DNA of 64,000 nucleotides from [Clostridium] symbiosum (GCA_036419695.1 CP143946.1:3714001-3778000); one strand, 5' to 3'. Shown: positions 41,459-49,464, counted from the first letter of the stretch. The notes: a model not told the origin generated them from the letters alone. Made by a program: numbers and translations.

Positions 41459-41728
41459 AGAGGAGTCCGGCACGCCGGACTCCTCTGGTTGTTAACAACT
41501 ATATTTCCTTGTATCAGGAGTTTGAGGGTGTAACCCTCATTCCAAATCACGCAGGCGGAATTCAGTTCCGCCGTAGTGCTGAACTGCCGATTTCTAGGGG
41601 CTTTAGCCCTTGCGCGAGGAAATCGGCAGTTTTTCCTTCAGTGACTAGAATTTATGGCGTATGCCATGAATTCTACAGAGTGGCGGCTTTGTCGCCACTC
41701 TGAGGAGTCCGGCATGCCGGACTCCTCA
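41459..41728. repeat. Chain of seven hairpins bounded by matching GAGGAGTCCGGC palindromes
   Basis: Stems in order: 41459-41486 (GAGGAGTCCGGC arms), 41523-41539 (GAGGGT arms), 41551-41579 (GGCGGAA arms), 41582-41631 (AACTGCCGATTTC outer arms with an inner AGGGGC/GCCCTT stem, followed by TTTTT), 41646-41675 (TAGAATT and ATGGC arms), 41676-41702 (CAGAGTGGCG arms), 41701-41728 (GAGGAGTCCGGC arms again, a perfect 28-bp palindrome). The loops are only 2-7 nt and almost no sequence is unpaired in the second half. The fourth hairpin could end the LysR transcript and the last could end the convergent reductase gene, but that does not explain the rest. No coding frame is supported. Confidence 0.75.
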
Positions 41729-41729
41729 G

Positions 41730-42260
41730 CTATCTGTGTTCGTAAATTAAATCAACAATACCATTATAACTTTTTGTACCCGCCAATTTTAGTTCTATCT
41801 CATTTTTCGTTTCACCGAACAGGCGGATCCCTTTTCCTAAAATAGTAGGGATAACCGAAATATAATATCTGTCTATCAAATCATTGTTGATCAGCTGCCG
41901 GGCAATATCGGCGCCGCCGCAGACCCAAATCCCTTTTCCATGATTCTGCCTCAATTGCTCCACAAGCTTAACCGGATTTTGCTCGGTAAAAATAATTTCA
42001 TCCGTCGGTTCTTTCGGATGGTGCGTTATGATATAACTTGTAAGGCCATGATACATCCATTCGTCGGGAGAGAGCTCTGTGACAAGCTGGTTGTAGGTGT
42101 TGGCTCCCATAATAACCGTATCAATATCCTTAATAAACTCATAATAAGACACCATGTCGTCCGCGCCGGAAACCTGTCCTTTCAGCCAGTCCACTCCGCC
42201 GTTTCCGTCGGCAATATACCCGTCAAGACTCATTGCAATAAATAAAACTACTTTCTTCAC
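41730..42260 (-). CDS. RibD C-terminal/dihydrofolate reductase-fold protein
   Basis: 176 residues, NADPH-dependent reductase fold. Typical stretches are VVLFIAMSLDGYIADGNGGVDWL at the N-terminus, DTVIMGANTYNQL, and KGIWVCGGADIARQLINNDLIDRYYISVIPTILGKGIRLF. These fit the stand-alone RibD_C family (YwjB/YyaP-like) rather than housekeeping FolA. The physiological substrate of these proteins is generally unknown. It is monocistronic, with GGAGGCAGCAGG upstream of the ATG. Its stop codon abuts the last palindrome of the hairpin chain, and the MITE-like element lies only 18 bp upstream of its start. Confidence 0.88.
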   Translation of the reverse strand: MKKVVLFIAMSLDGYIADGNGGVDWLKGQVSGADDMVSYYEFIKDIDTVIMGANTYNQLVTELSPDEWMYHGLTSYIITHHPKEPTDEIIFTEQNPVKLVEQLRQNHGKGIWVCGGADIARQLINNDLIDRYYISVIPTILGKGIRLFGETKNEIELKLAGTKSYNGIVDLIYEHR

Positions 42261-42278
42261 CCTGCTGCCTCCTCATTC

Positions 42279-42411
42279 GTAACAGTTCAGACAGCATGAA
42301 CTGTTACGGCATTCGGCTAATTAAATCGCTGCCCGATGAGCCGAATGCTTGCTGCCACTACCTTTTTGTACGGTCAGCGCAGTAAATGAGCAGACCTATC
42401 TGAACTGTTAC
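42279..42411. mobile_element. MITE-like element, 133 bp, with 13-bp terminal inverted repeats and 8-bp direct repeats
   Basis: The left end GTAACAGTTCAGA and right end TCTGAACTGTTAC are perfect inverted repeats. Each is flanked outside by the same octamer CCTCATTC (42271-42278 and 42412-42419), the signature of a target-site duplication. Inside, the left end pairs with a second inverted copy (TGAACTGTTACG, 42297-42308) to make a 12-bp hairpin, and GCATTCGGCT/AGCCGAATGC (42309-42348) forms a second hairpin. There is no room for a transposase, so it must be mobilised in trans. Confidence 0.8.
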
Positions 42412-42429
42412 CCTCATTCACTTTTGCCG

Positions 42430-43086
42430 TTACATCCACTCTTCCGGATGATTCATCTTCCTCTGTAATTCATCAAAGAACACCTTCATATGGTAACCGT
42501 CCGTCGTGGCGTGATGAACCGTAACGGACAGGGGCATAACCGATCGGCCGCCGTTCTTTTCCGTAAATCCTCCCGCTTCAAAGCTGGGTAGATAATAATC
42601 TTTTATCCCGTGGTTATGCAGTGAAAAACTGTTGAACGTAAACCATGGAATGCAGGAAATGATATAGGCGTTGGACGGCGGCACCCCTTTGGAACTCAGA
42701 ATCCCATGGCTCCCGCCGTGTTGCTCCGTGTCTTCCAGATACCGTCTGTGAAACTCCGGAAAACTGTCACTGTATTCCGTCCATAGCAGCGAAGTTGTAT
42801 TGTCGTCGCTGTGAAACTGAGGATAGGCCGGGGTCAGAGAATTCCAGTATCCTAAAACACCATCCTTCACGGCCACCCTCATTTCCTTCTGCCTTGCAGC
42901 CGCTCCGGTCACCAGATAGAGATAGGCCGGAAAAAACTTATATCCCCCCGCCTTTAAGGCCTTCCTCATAACCGTCACGTCCATGTCCACATTAATGGTA
43001 TAGCTGGTCGGCGCCATCTGGGTATAATAATAAAAAGCCTGCGCCATAGGCCACGTCTGCATATCGATTGGCTGGAAATCACTCAT
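42430..43086 (-). CDS. Chloramphenicol acetyltransferase-family protein
   Basis: 218 residues, the length of trimeric type-A CAT. The active-site signature is present: VTVHHATTDGYHMKVFFDEL, where the second His (His192) is the catalytic base and Asp-Gly is conserved. SFSLHNHGIKDYYLPSF and the N-terminal AFYYYTQMAPTSYTINVDMD also fit the fold. CAT enzymes acetylate chloramphenicol with acetyl-CoA, but chromosomal clostridial homologues are not all resistance enzymes, so activity is not assured. The start at 43086 follows GGGAAGG. The MITE lies 19 bp beyond its 3' end. Confidence 0.85.
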   Translation of the reverse strand: MSDFQPIDMQTWPMAQAFYYYTQMAPTSYTINVDMDVTVMRKALKAGGYKFFPAYLYLVTGAAARQKEMRVAVKDGVLGYWNSLTPAYPQFHSDDNTTSLLWTEYSDSFPEFHRRYLEDTEQHGGSHGILSSKGVPPSNAYIISCIPWFTFNSFSLHNHGIKDYYLPSFEAGGFTEKNGGRSVMPLSVTVHHATTDGYHMKVFFDELQRKMNHPEEWM

Positions 43087-43232
43087 TGCCTTCCCTCTCT
43101 TTTCCCTGCTGTTTTTTCCTGTTTCGGTTCTAATCATATCTGTGAACCGGAATTATTACAATCGACGCTCCGTGGAGTTTCATAAATGCATGTTAAATGA
43201 ATCCTTCAGGACGTTTTCCCTGGAAAAAGCGA

Positions 43233-44396
43233 TTACTTTGGAAGGCGTATCCTGATTAATTCCGCAAAGAACCTGGCTCCTGTTTCCAGAATATCATCAT
43301 TATAATCAAACAGTGAATTGTGAAGGGGAACATTCTCCGACGGAACTTTGCTTTTTCCGGAACCCAGAAATACAAAGCAGCCGGGTATCCTTTCGATAAA
43401 AGCGCCGAAATCTTCAGAACCCATAAGCGGCTCGCAGTCGGTGTCCACATTTTCTTTTCCGACTACCCGTTCCGCTGCTTTTTCCACCCATCCGACACAA
43501 CTTTCCCAATTGACATTCGGTGCAAATTCATGGGTATAGACAAACTGGCATTCCGCCCCGTAAATCCCACAGACTCCCTCCGAAACGGCGCGCATTTTTT
43601 CTTCGATAAATGCCTGCATTTCCTTTGAATAGCTTCTTGTGTCGCCTTTAATTGTGACAGTGGTCGGGATCGCATTATGCGCCCCGTCTGTAAACAGTTC
43701 GGTACAGGAAATCACGGCCGGATTGAGCGGGTTATTCAGACGTGAAACAATCGTCTGCAGACCCATGATAATCTCGGCGGCAATGACGATCGGATCGATT
43801 CCAAGATGCGGCAAAGAGGCATGGCTTCCCCGGCCCGTTATCGTAATGACGAAATTGTCCTCCGAAGCACCGATTCCGCCCGGCCTGGTATTAATTGTAC
43901 CCGCCGGAAGCTGCGGCATATTGTGCATGCCGTACATCTCATCAATGGCAAAACGCTCCAGAACGCCGTCGTTTATCATGGCCATCGCACCCTTTCCCGG
44001 CTCCTCCGCCGGCTGGAAGACAAAGCAGACCGTCCCGTTAAAATCCCGGCTTTCGGAGAGAAGTTCCGCCGCGCCCAGGAGCGTTGCCGCATGGCCGTCA
44101 TGGCCGCATCCGTGCATTTTACCGGGATTTTGTGACTTGTAAGGCGGCTCCCCCTTCTCTTCCAGATTGATGGCGTCAAAATCGGCGCGCAGGCCGATCA
44201 CTTCTTTGCCGTCGCCGGCTTTCAATACGGCAACCACACCGGTGACGCCAATACCGGTATGCACTTCAAGCCCCATGTTTCTCAGAATATCCGCAATATA
44301 TTCCGAAGTCATCTTTTCCTCAAGAGCGGTTTCCGGATGCGCATGTAAATAGTGTCTCCATTCTTTCATCCGGGCAGTCAGTTCTTTATTATTCAT
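43233..44396 (-). CDS. M20-family metal-dependent amidohydrolase (hippurate/N-acyl amino acid hydrolase type)
   Basis: 387 residues, cytoplasmic. Metal-binding motifs of the M20D group are visible: MHGCGHDGHAATLLGAAELL, FQPAEEPGKGA and the C-terminal MGSEDFGAF; GRGSHASLPHLGIDP belongs to the dimerisation lid. Members remove acyl groups from amino acids or small peptides, including N-acetyl-diaminopimelate, hippurate and indole-acetyl-amino acids; the substrate here cannot be told. The ATG follows GGAGGGGG. A good promoter lies at 44481-44509, and the gene is monocistronic. Confidence 0.88.
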   Translation of the reverse strand: MNNKELTARMKEWRHYLHAHPETALEEKMTSEYIADILRNMGLEVHTGIGVTGVVAVLKAGDGKEVIGLRADFDAINLEEKGEPPYKSQNPGKMHGCGHDGHAATLLGAAELLSESRDFNGTVCFVFQPAEEPGKGAMAMINDGVLERFAIDEMYGMHNMPQLPAGTINTRPGGIGASEDNFVITITGRGSHASLPHLGIDPIVIAAEIIMGLQTIVSRLNNPLNPAVISCTELFTDGAHNAIPTTVTIKGDTRSYSKEMQAFIEEKMRAVSEGVCGIYGAECQFVYTHEFAPNVNWESCVGWVEKAAERVVGKENVDTDCEPLMGSEDFGAFIERIPGCFVFLGSGKSKVPSENVPLHNSLFDYNDDILETGARFFAELIRIRLPK

Positions 44397-44480
44397 CGTA
44401 ATCCCCCTCCATATTCTCTGCTCATATCTCCCCCGTATTCTTCTAAAGATATGCTTTAGTTTCCACTTTCCTTATCTTCA

Positions 44481-44509
44481 ATTGTAAATCATTTTCTATC
44501 CCCTCACAA
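44481..44509 (-). promoter_or_regulatory. Promoter of the M20 amidohydrolase gene
   Basis: Minus-strand TTGTGA and TACAAT are 17 bp apart, with the start codon about 85 bp downstream. Confidence 0.55.
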
Positions 44510-44533
44510 TATCAAGTTACGTCTCTGAACAAC

Positions 44534-44558
44534 GAAAAGCTCGCTTCGCAAACTTTTC
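44534..44558. repeat. Dispersed GAAAAG/CTTTTC hairpin repeat, copy 3 (inverted)
   Basis: Minus strand GAAAAGTTTGCGAAGCGAGC then TTTTC and GTTGTT. Relative to copy 2 the stem has changed on both sides (TCC to TTT, GTG to GAG) yet still pairs, using G-T pairs. Confidence 0.6.
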
Positions 44559-44572
44559 ATCGCCACTCAGCA

Positions 44573-44634
44573 AGAATAAAGGCAGCCCCAAACAAAACCG
44601 CCGTACCGCGCCTGTTTGGGGCTGCCTTTATTCT
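44573..44634 (-). terminator. Terminator of the hydrogenase operon
   Basis: AGAATAAAGGCAGCCCCAAA (start of a 22-bp arm) is perfectly matched by its inverted copy ending at 44634; the stem on the minus strand ends in TTTATTCTT. Confidence 0.8.
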
Positions 44635-44670
44635 ATCTCTCACCAAAAATTTTCAATCGTTTTCCTAATC

Positions 44671-46125
44671 TCAATGTCTGTGCATCGAGAACGATTCCAT
44701 CTTATAATTTTTCAGATTCTCGTTCACCTGTCTTGCATCGGCCTCGGCTATCAGTTTATCTCTCGATTTCTTCGCCTCGTTCTCCGCTTTATGGCTGCTT
44801 GGTCCGCCGACACAGCCGCCCACGCAGGCCATACCCTCGATAAAGTCCTCCTGCAGTCTTCCCATTTTCAGGAGAAGGAGCGCTTTCTTGCACTCTGCCG
44901 CGCCATTGCATTTTGCGACCTTGATATCCGTGTTTTCGTCCATTTCCTTCAGGCACTCAAGCACAGCGGCCGTAACGCCTCCACCGTTGCCGAAGCGTTT
45001 TCCAAATACGCTGGCCTGCTGGTTTACATTTTCCTCGGGTTCGAGAACCACGTCTTTTGCACGGAGCATGGCGCGGATTTCGCCATAAGTCATCGCATAA
45101 TCGGCATTGCCCTGGATGTTCAGATCCAGTGTCTCGCTCTTCTTTGCAATACACGGTCCGATAAATACGGTGACAATCTCAGGATCCTCCGCCTTCAGCA
45201 TTCTGGAAACGCCGCACATCGGAGACACGGTGGTGGACATATTGTTAAGGAGTTCCGGGTAGTGCTGTTTAATCATATTTACGAATGCCGGACAGCAGGA
45301 GGTGGTCAGCTTCTTGCCCTCTTTATAGGCCTCGGCCCACTCGGCAGCCTCGGCGGAGGCCGTCATGTCGCCGCCCAGTCCCACCTCAATCATATCGGCA
45401 AAACCGACTTTTTTGAGAGCCGTCCTCCAGCTTTCAAAGGTGATGTCGGGACCGAACTGGCCTTCCGTGGCGGGCGCCAGCATGGCGACTACTTTCTTTC
45501 CCGCATTGATCAGGCGGATGACATCCACCATAAATGTCTTGGAACCAATTGCACCGAACGGACAGCTGTGGATGCAGGCGCCGCACTGGATGCATTTCTT
45601 CTCATCGATCACACAGATGCCGTACTCGTCGTAAGTGATGGCGTCCACCGGGCATACCTTCTTGCAGGGACGCTCTAAGTGGGCGATGGCGTTATACGGG
45701 CAGGCCGTCGCGCATTTGCCGCACTCACGGCATTTGTCCGGGTCGATAAACGCCTTGTTGTTGCCCATTGTGATGGCTCCGAAGGGGCAGGAATTCTGGC
45801 AGGCTTTGCCCATACATTTACGGCAGTTATCCGTAACCGTATAGGAAGCGATCGGACACTCCTCGCAGGCCGCATTGATGACCTGCACGACGTTATTCGT
45901 ATTTCTTCCTGTGGGGCATTTGCCCTCCGCAAGGCGCACCCTCTGTCTGATTACTTCTCTCTCTTTATAAATACAGCAGCGGTAATGCGCCTGGGGACCC
46001 GGAATCATCTTTCCCGGAAGTTCATCCCTCTTGTCATCCACCAGCTGATCTTCCCATGCCAGCTTCGCTACCTCGTAAAGTACATCATGCTTTAACTTCA
46101 GTATTGTCGCGTCATTTGTTACCAT
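44671..46125 (-). CDS. [FeFe] hydrogenase catalytic protein, group B-like
   Basis: 484 residues with three N-terminal 4Fe-4S motifs (Cys101-113, 132-142 and 178-188) and an H-cluster domain. Active-site motifs: TTSCCPAF (274-281; Cys277-Cys278), GPCIAKKSE (Cys325) and EGMACVGGCVGGP (Cys434, Cys438). The usual M-P-C at motif 2 is G-P-C and the conserved Trp after motif 1 is Phe, as in group B enzymes. It would reduce protons with ferredoxin electrons or consume H2 in the cytoplasm. It is the last gene of the four-gene operon, starts 14 bp after the phosphatase gene and has AAGGAGG before its ATG. HydEFG maturases are not in the window. Confidence 0.9.
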   Translation of the reverse strand: MVTNDATILKLKHDVLYEVAKLAWEDQLVDDKRDELPGKMIPGPQAHYRCCIYKEREVIRQRVRLAEGKCPTGRNTNNVVQVINAACEECPIASYTVTDNCRKCMGKACQNSCPFGAITMGNNKAFIDPDKCRECGKCATACPYNAIAHLERPCKKVCPVDAITYDEYGICVIDEKKCIQCGACIHSCPFGAIGSKTFMVDVIRLINAGKKVVAMLAPATEGQFGPDITFESWRTALKKVGFADMIEVGLGGDMTASAEAAEWAEAYKEGKKLTTSCCPAFVNMIKQHYPELLNNMSTTVSPMCGVSRMLKAEDPEIVTVFIGPCIAKKSETLDLNIQGNADYAMTYGEIRAMLRAKDVVLEPEENVNQQASVFGKRFGNGGGVTAAVLECLKEMDENTDIKVAKCNGAAECKKALLLLKMGRLQEDFIEGMACVGGCVGGPSSHKAENEAKKSRDKLIAEADARQVNENLKNYKMESFSMHRH

Positions 46126-46139
46126 TTTACGTATCCTCC

Positions 46140-47318
46140 TTAATAGTAAGTAACCGTAACTCTTTTTCCCATTTTTTCGACTGCCGTCATAAGCTGCCTC
46201 ACCAGGTTCTGCCGGATTCCCAGGTCAAAGGGAAGTCCCGGATTCTGGTAAGCGCTGTTGATCGCTTTTCCCACATACAGTTGAAGCTCCGTACAGTCCT
46301 CTATCAGAATTTTCGCAAGCATGGACGCTCCGTTATTTTTGTCCAGCTCTTTGAAAAAGTCATAGCTCAAATCTTTCTTTTCCACAAACCGGTTCAGGAT
46401 ATCGACGACACGGCTCAGGGTCAGGACCCCCTCGGTGACCAGGTCAATCCCCTCCATATAGGCAATCGGCGGGATCTCCGGGTCCGTGTAGTCCATTGAA
46501 ACCTTTAACGGCCTTCCGAGCTCCCTTGACAGGATGGTTGCGCTCGTTCCTCCCGAAACAATGCGCGACGCCGTCTCATCTTTCATAAATTCCCGGATAA
46601 TTCTCTCATCGTCGTCCCTGTCCACCGGCGGTCCTGTCATCAGGTGCACCGGCCTCCTGTCAATGATCTGCATGACAGCCACCGTGGTGTCGTCTCCCGG
46701 CTTTTCCTCATAGAGCTTGTTGCACTCTTCACAGATTGCCGCCGCCAGACGGATGGAGGAAATCGGCCTCTCCCTCTGCGCCGCCGCAAACTGCGCGATA
46801 TCCTTCCACGGCCATCCGAAGGTCATGGATTTGCCCACTCCCGCATGGATGGTGCCGTCGCTCATCAGAATCAGCGCATCACCCTTTTTCACGGTAAAAC
46901 GGAATTCATTAATCTCTTTGTCCTTGATCACTTTCGTGTTCTTCGGAATCTTTACAACTTCGCCATCGCGGATAAAAATACAGCGCGGGTTGTCGTATTC
47001 CACCAGATAGGCTTCCCCGTTATTGAACACCTGGAGAATGGAAAACGTGGCATATGCCACCTGCCTGATCTGGCAGATCGGGAGTGTCTGGACTATGGTT
47101 TCCACGCACTCTTCCAGGGCGGCCCCGTTCAAAAACATCGTTCCCAGGATTTTGGCCGTCAGTGTGGAAAGGATGTTGGCCTTCACGCCGCTCCCCATCC
47201 CGTCCGCCAGTATCATAACATCGGAATCTTCTGTTTTTAAAAGTTCCACCGTGTCTCCGCACAGAATCTCGGAATACTTATTCAGACTCTTATAAGTGAC
47301 ATCTACGGTAATTCCCAT
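46140..47318 (-). CDS. SpoIIE/PP2C-type serine phosphatase
   Basis: 392 residues. The PP2C-like catalytic core holds the metal-binding aspartates in MILADGMGSGVKA, LILMSDGTIHAG and KPGDDTTVAVMQI (about residues 30-225). The C-terminal 160 residues form an additional helical domain of unknown function. The ATG overlaps the stop codon of the sensory hydrogenase (TAATG), so the two are translationally coupled. Adjacent PP2C phosphatases are known partners of sensory group C [FeFe] hydrogenases. A redox signal may therefore control dephosphorylation of an unknown protein, possibly acting on hydrogenase expression (inference). Confidence 0.88.
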   Translation of the reverse strand: MGITVDVTYKSLNKYSEILCGDTVELLKTEDSDVMILADGMGSGVKANILSTLTAKILGTMFLNGAALEECVETIVQTLPICQIRQVAYATFSILQVFNNGEAYLVEYDNPRCIFIRDGEVVKIPKNTKVIKDKEINEFRFTVKKGDALILMSDGTIHAGVGKSMTFGWPWKDIAQFAAAQRERPISSIRLAAAICEECNKLYEEKPGDDTTVAVMQIIDRRPVHLMTGPPVDRDDDERIIREFMKDETASRIVSGGTSATILSRELGRPLKVSMDYTDPEIPPIAYMEGIDLVTEGVLTLSRVVDILNRFVEKKDLSYDFFKELDKNNGASMLAKILIEDCTELQLYVGKAINSAYQNPGLPFDLGIRQNLVRQLMTAVEKMGKRVTVTYY

Positions 47319-49033
47319 TATCGGACCTCACTTTCGTTCCCATCGTCAATCAAAGAACAAAGTTTCGTAAGCGTCGTTTTCGTCTCTGCAGTGGTTTCAC
47401 CCAGAAGCCCGGCGATTTCCTGGGCTACCATCATCTGTTTATAGATTACTTTCTGGGCCAGTTCAATTGTGGCTTTGCGTTTCTCATACTCCTGCTGTTC
47501 CTGCTTCTCCTCCCGCGTCACGTCGATAAACGTCGCGATTACCAGATTTCCCTTGGCTATATAGGCGATATTCTGGATGGTTGCCAGGTTTAACTCAGGA
47601 TAAATCACTTTTTTGCTGTGAATGCTTGCGTGGGTCCTGAAGACCTCCTCCACATCCTCCGTATCGATAAATTCTCCCAGAAGGTGTCCCTTCATCTCCT
47701 TGCGCTTCAGGCTGAAATATTTCTCCGACGCGGCGGAACACTCCAGGATTTTCATATCCTCATCAATAATCATGATAATATTCGGCGAAGTCTCCATCAC
47801 CAGATGGGACAGCGACCTTGCCCTGTCATAGAGGTAGGGGATGCACATATTGAGCTCCGCCTTCTTCTGGCAGACGGCAATCGCCTTGTCGCGGCAGGTC
47901 GGATAACCGCAGGCTCCGCAGTTTAATTCCTGCTCCGGCCTGTTTTTGCCCGTCTTCTTAAGGATTTCCCGGATTTCCTCCTCGGTCGGCATAATCTCCT
48001 TCATGGCCCTGTTTTTAAAGGTGCGGGCAATGGGAACCTTCCTTGCATTCTCATTCAGGGAGGACAAATCCGCCGCTTCCTTTGGAAGCATCTCTTCCAG
48101 ATCCAGCTTCACCTTAAAACTCGAAACCGTGGCCGCCGTGGCAGGCCCGTTGATACAGCCGCCGTGGCAGGCGTTCATCTCGATAAAACAGCCCTCCACT
48201 TCCCCTGTCGTCATGGCTTCGCAGACATCCAGGCAGTCCTTCACACCGCTGACATAAAACTTGCGGTACTTATCGTGGCTCTTCTTGGTCGCCTCCACCG
48301 ATGTGAGCAGCCCTCCGCTGATCGGGTAGCGCAGATTGGCTCCCAGATGGCGCTCGTCGAAATCGGTGTCCTCGCATTCATTTATCGTAATTCCTTCATC
48401 CTCCAGCCATTCCTTCAGCTCCTCAAAAGTGAGGACGGCGTCGGGCCTGACTGCTCTCATCTTCTCTTTCTCTGCGATGCAGGGGCCGGCAAACACAATG
48501 CGGGCCTCCTCCCCATACTCCTCCTTCAGCATTCTCGTATGGATGCCCGAAGGAATCAGCACCGGGGCCAGATCGTCAATCAGCTCGGGATAATGGATTT
48601 CTATCAGGTTCACTATGCTGGGGCAGGCCGTTGTGATGATATTCTTCATCTCGCCCTTTTCCAGCAGTTTTACATATTCTCCGGTCGCCATCGCAGCGGC
48701 CTCGGCCGTATCACGCACATCCGTAAATCCCAGCTTTGTGAAGGCCGATTTCACCTGTCCCCTCGTCCTGTAGTGAAACAGGCCGATATAGGCGGAGGAA
48801 AGCGACAGAATCACCGGTTTATCCTCGCTGAGAAACTGCTTCACCTTATCCAGCTCACTGGACATCTTCTTCGCCGACTGCGGGCAGCTTATCAGGCACT
48901 GGCCGCAGAGAATACAGCGGTTCGGCATAATGTAGGCATGGCCGTCACGGATCATAATGGATTTTACTTCACAGTCGCGGACGCATTTATAACAGTGCTT
49001 GCACATTGCGGCTTTGAAATCAATTATCGGCAT
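47318..49033 (-). CDS. Sensory [FeFe] hydrogenase with Fe-S and PAS domains
   Basis: 571 residues. Domains: two 4Fe-4S motifs (Cys11-21 region and CILCGQCLISC), an H-cluster domain with reduced motifs TTACPSI (Cys137), AGPCIAEKE (Cys185) and EMNACHGGCINGP (Cys289, Cys293), a CGACGYPTC Fe-S domain (Cys372, 375, 380, 388), a PAS domain (about 405-505) and a coiled coil (508-545). Loss of one Cys in motif 1 and of a kinase-like catalytic output fits group C sensory hydrogenases rather than turnover enzymes. The partner is the coupled phosphatase. GAGGGAG precedes the ATG. Confidence 0.9.
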   Translation of the reverse strand: MPIIDFKAAMCKHCYKCVRDCEVKSIMIRDGHAYIMPNRCILCGQCLISCPQSAKKMSSELDKVKQFLSEDKPVILSLSSAYIGLFHYRTRGQVKSAFTKLGFTDVRDTAEAAAMATGEYVKLLEKGEMKNIITTACPSIVNLIEIHYPELIDDLAPVLIPSGIHTRMLKEEYGEEARIVFAGPCIAEKEKMRAVRPDAVLTFEELKEWLEDEGITINECEDTDFDERHLGANLRYPISGGLLTSVEATKKSHDKYRKFYVSGVKDCLDVCEAMTTGEVEGCFIEMNACHGGCINGPATAATVSSFKVKLDLEEMLPKEAADLSSLNENARKVPIARTFKNRAMKEIMPTEEEIREILKKTGKNRPEQELNCGACGYPTCRDKAIAVCQKKAELNMCIPYLYDRARSLSHLVMETSPNIIMIIDEDMKILECSAASEKYFSLKRKEMKGHLLGEFIDTEDVEEVFRTHASIHSKKVIYPELNLATIQNIAYIAKGNLVIATFIDVTREEKQEQQEYEKRKATIELAQKVIYKQMMVAQEIAGLLGETTAETKTTLTKLCSLIDDGNESEVR

Positions 49034-49046
49034 CTTATTCTCCCTC

Positions 49047-49289
49047 TTATTTAAGCCGTCCTAAAATCTCTTTTTCAAAGAATTCTTCCGTCGTCTCCGG
49101 TTTTACGGAATATAATTCTCCGTCCACCGTCACACAGACTCCCTTCAGACAATTGCCTGAACAGAAATCTCCGTTCAAATCCACCTGGCCGTCCAGCTTG
49201 TTGTCACTGACAAGCTGCTGAAGTTTCTTAATCACTTCTCTGGAACCCTTCAGATGACAGGCACTTCCGATACAGATCGATACTCTCAT
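49047..49289 (-). CDS. Thioredoxin-like 2Fe-2S ferredoxin (NuoE-like small protein)
   Basis: 80 residues. The four cluster ligands follow the NuoE/HydC spacing: Cys6 and Cys11 in CIGSACHLKG, Cys43 and Cys47 in DFCSGNCLKGVC. It would carry electrons to or from the neighbouring hydrogenases. The start at 49289 (MRVSICIGSACH) follows AGGGAGG; an upstream in-frame start at 49325 has none. It is the first gene of the operon and ends 14 bp before the sensory hydrogenase gene. Confidence 0.88.
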   Translation of the reverse strand: MRVSICIGSACHLKGSREVIKKLQQLVSDNKLDGQVDLNGDFCSGNCLKGVCVTVDGELYSVKPETTEEFFEKEILGRLK

Positions 49290-49435
49290 GCTTAATCCTC
49301 CCTGAATTTTTGTTTCTTTTATCATTTATCACCAGGACCGTTTCCGTCCTTTTCGTTTCCCTTCCGTCGGCTGCACGGGACCCCTTTCCTTCCGCTGAAA
49401 AAGCTGTCGTTTTGTGCCGCCTTCCGGCTGTAATC

Positions 49436-49464
49436 ATTATCTCATATTGTGATATTATTATCAA
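49436..49464 (-). promoter_or_regulatory. Promoter of the hydrogenase operon with overlapping Rex-like site
   Basis: TTGATA and GATAAT on the minus strand are 17 bp apart. The plus-strand 18-mer TTGTGATATTATTATCAA (49447-49464) covers the -35 and spacer; its left half equals the Rex half-site TTGTGA, the right half (TATCAA for TCACAA) is imperfect. The leader to 49289 is about 140 nt with no further motif recognised. Confidence 0.5.

Noticed and set aside
41459..41728. CRISPR array or retron RNA as explanation of the hairpin chain
   Set aside because: Repeats are not direct and regularly spaced, there are no spacers, and no cas or reverse transcriptase gene is in the window.
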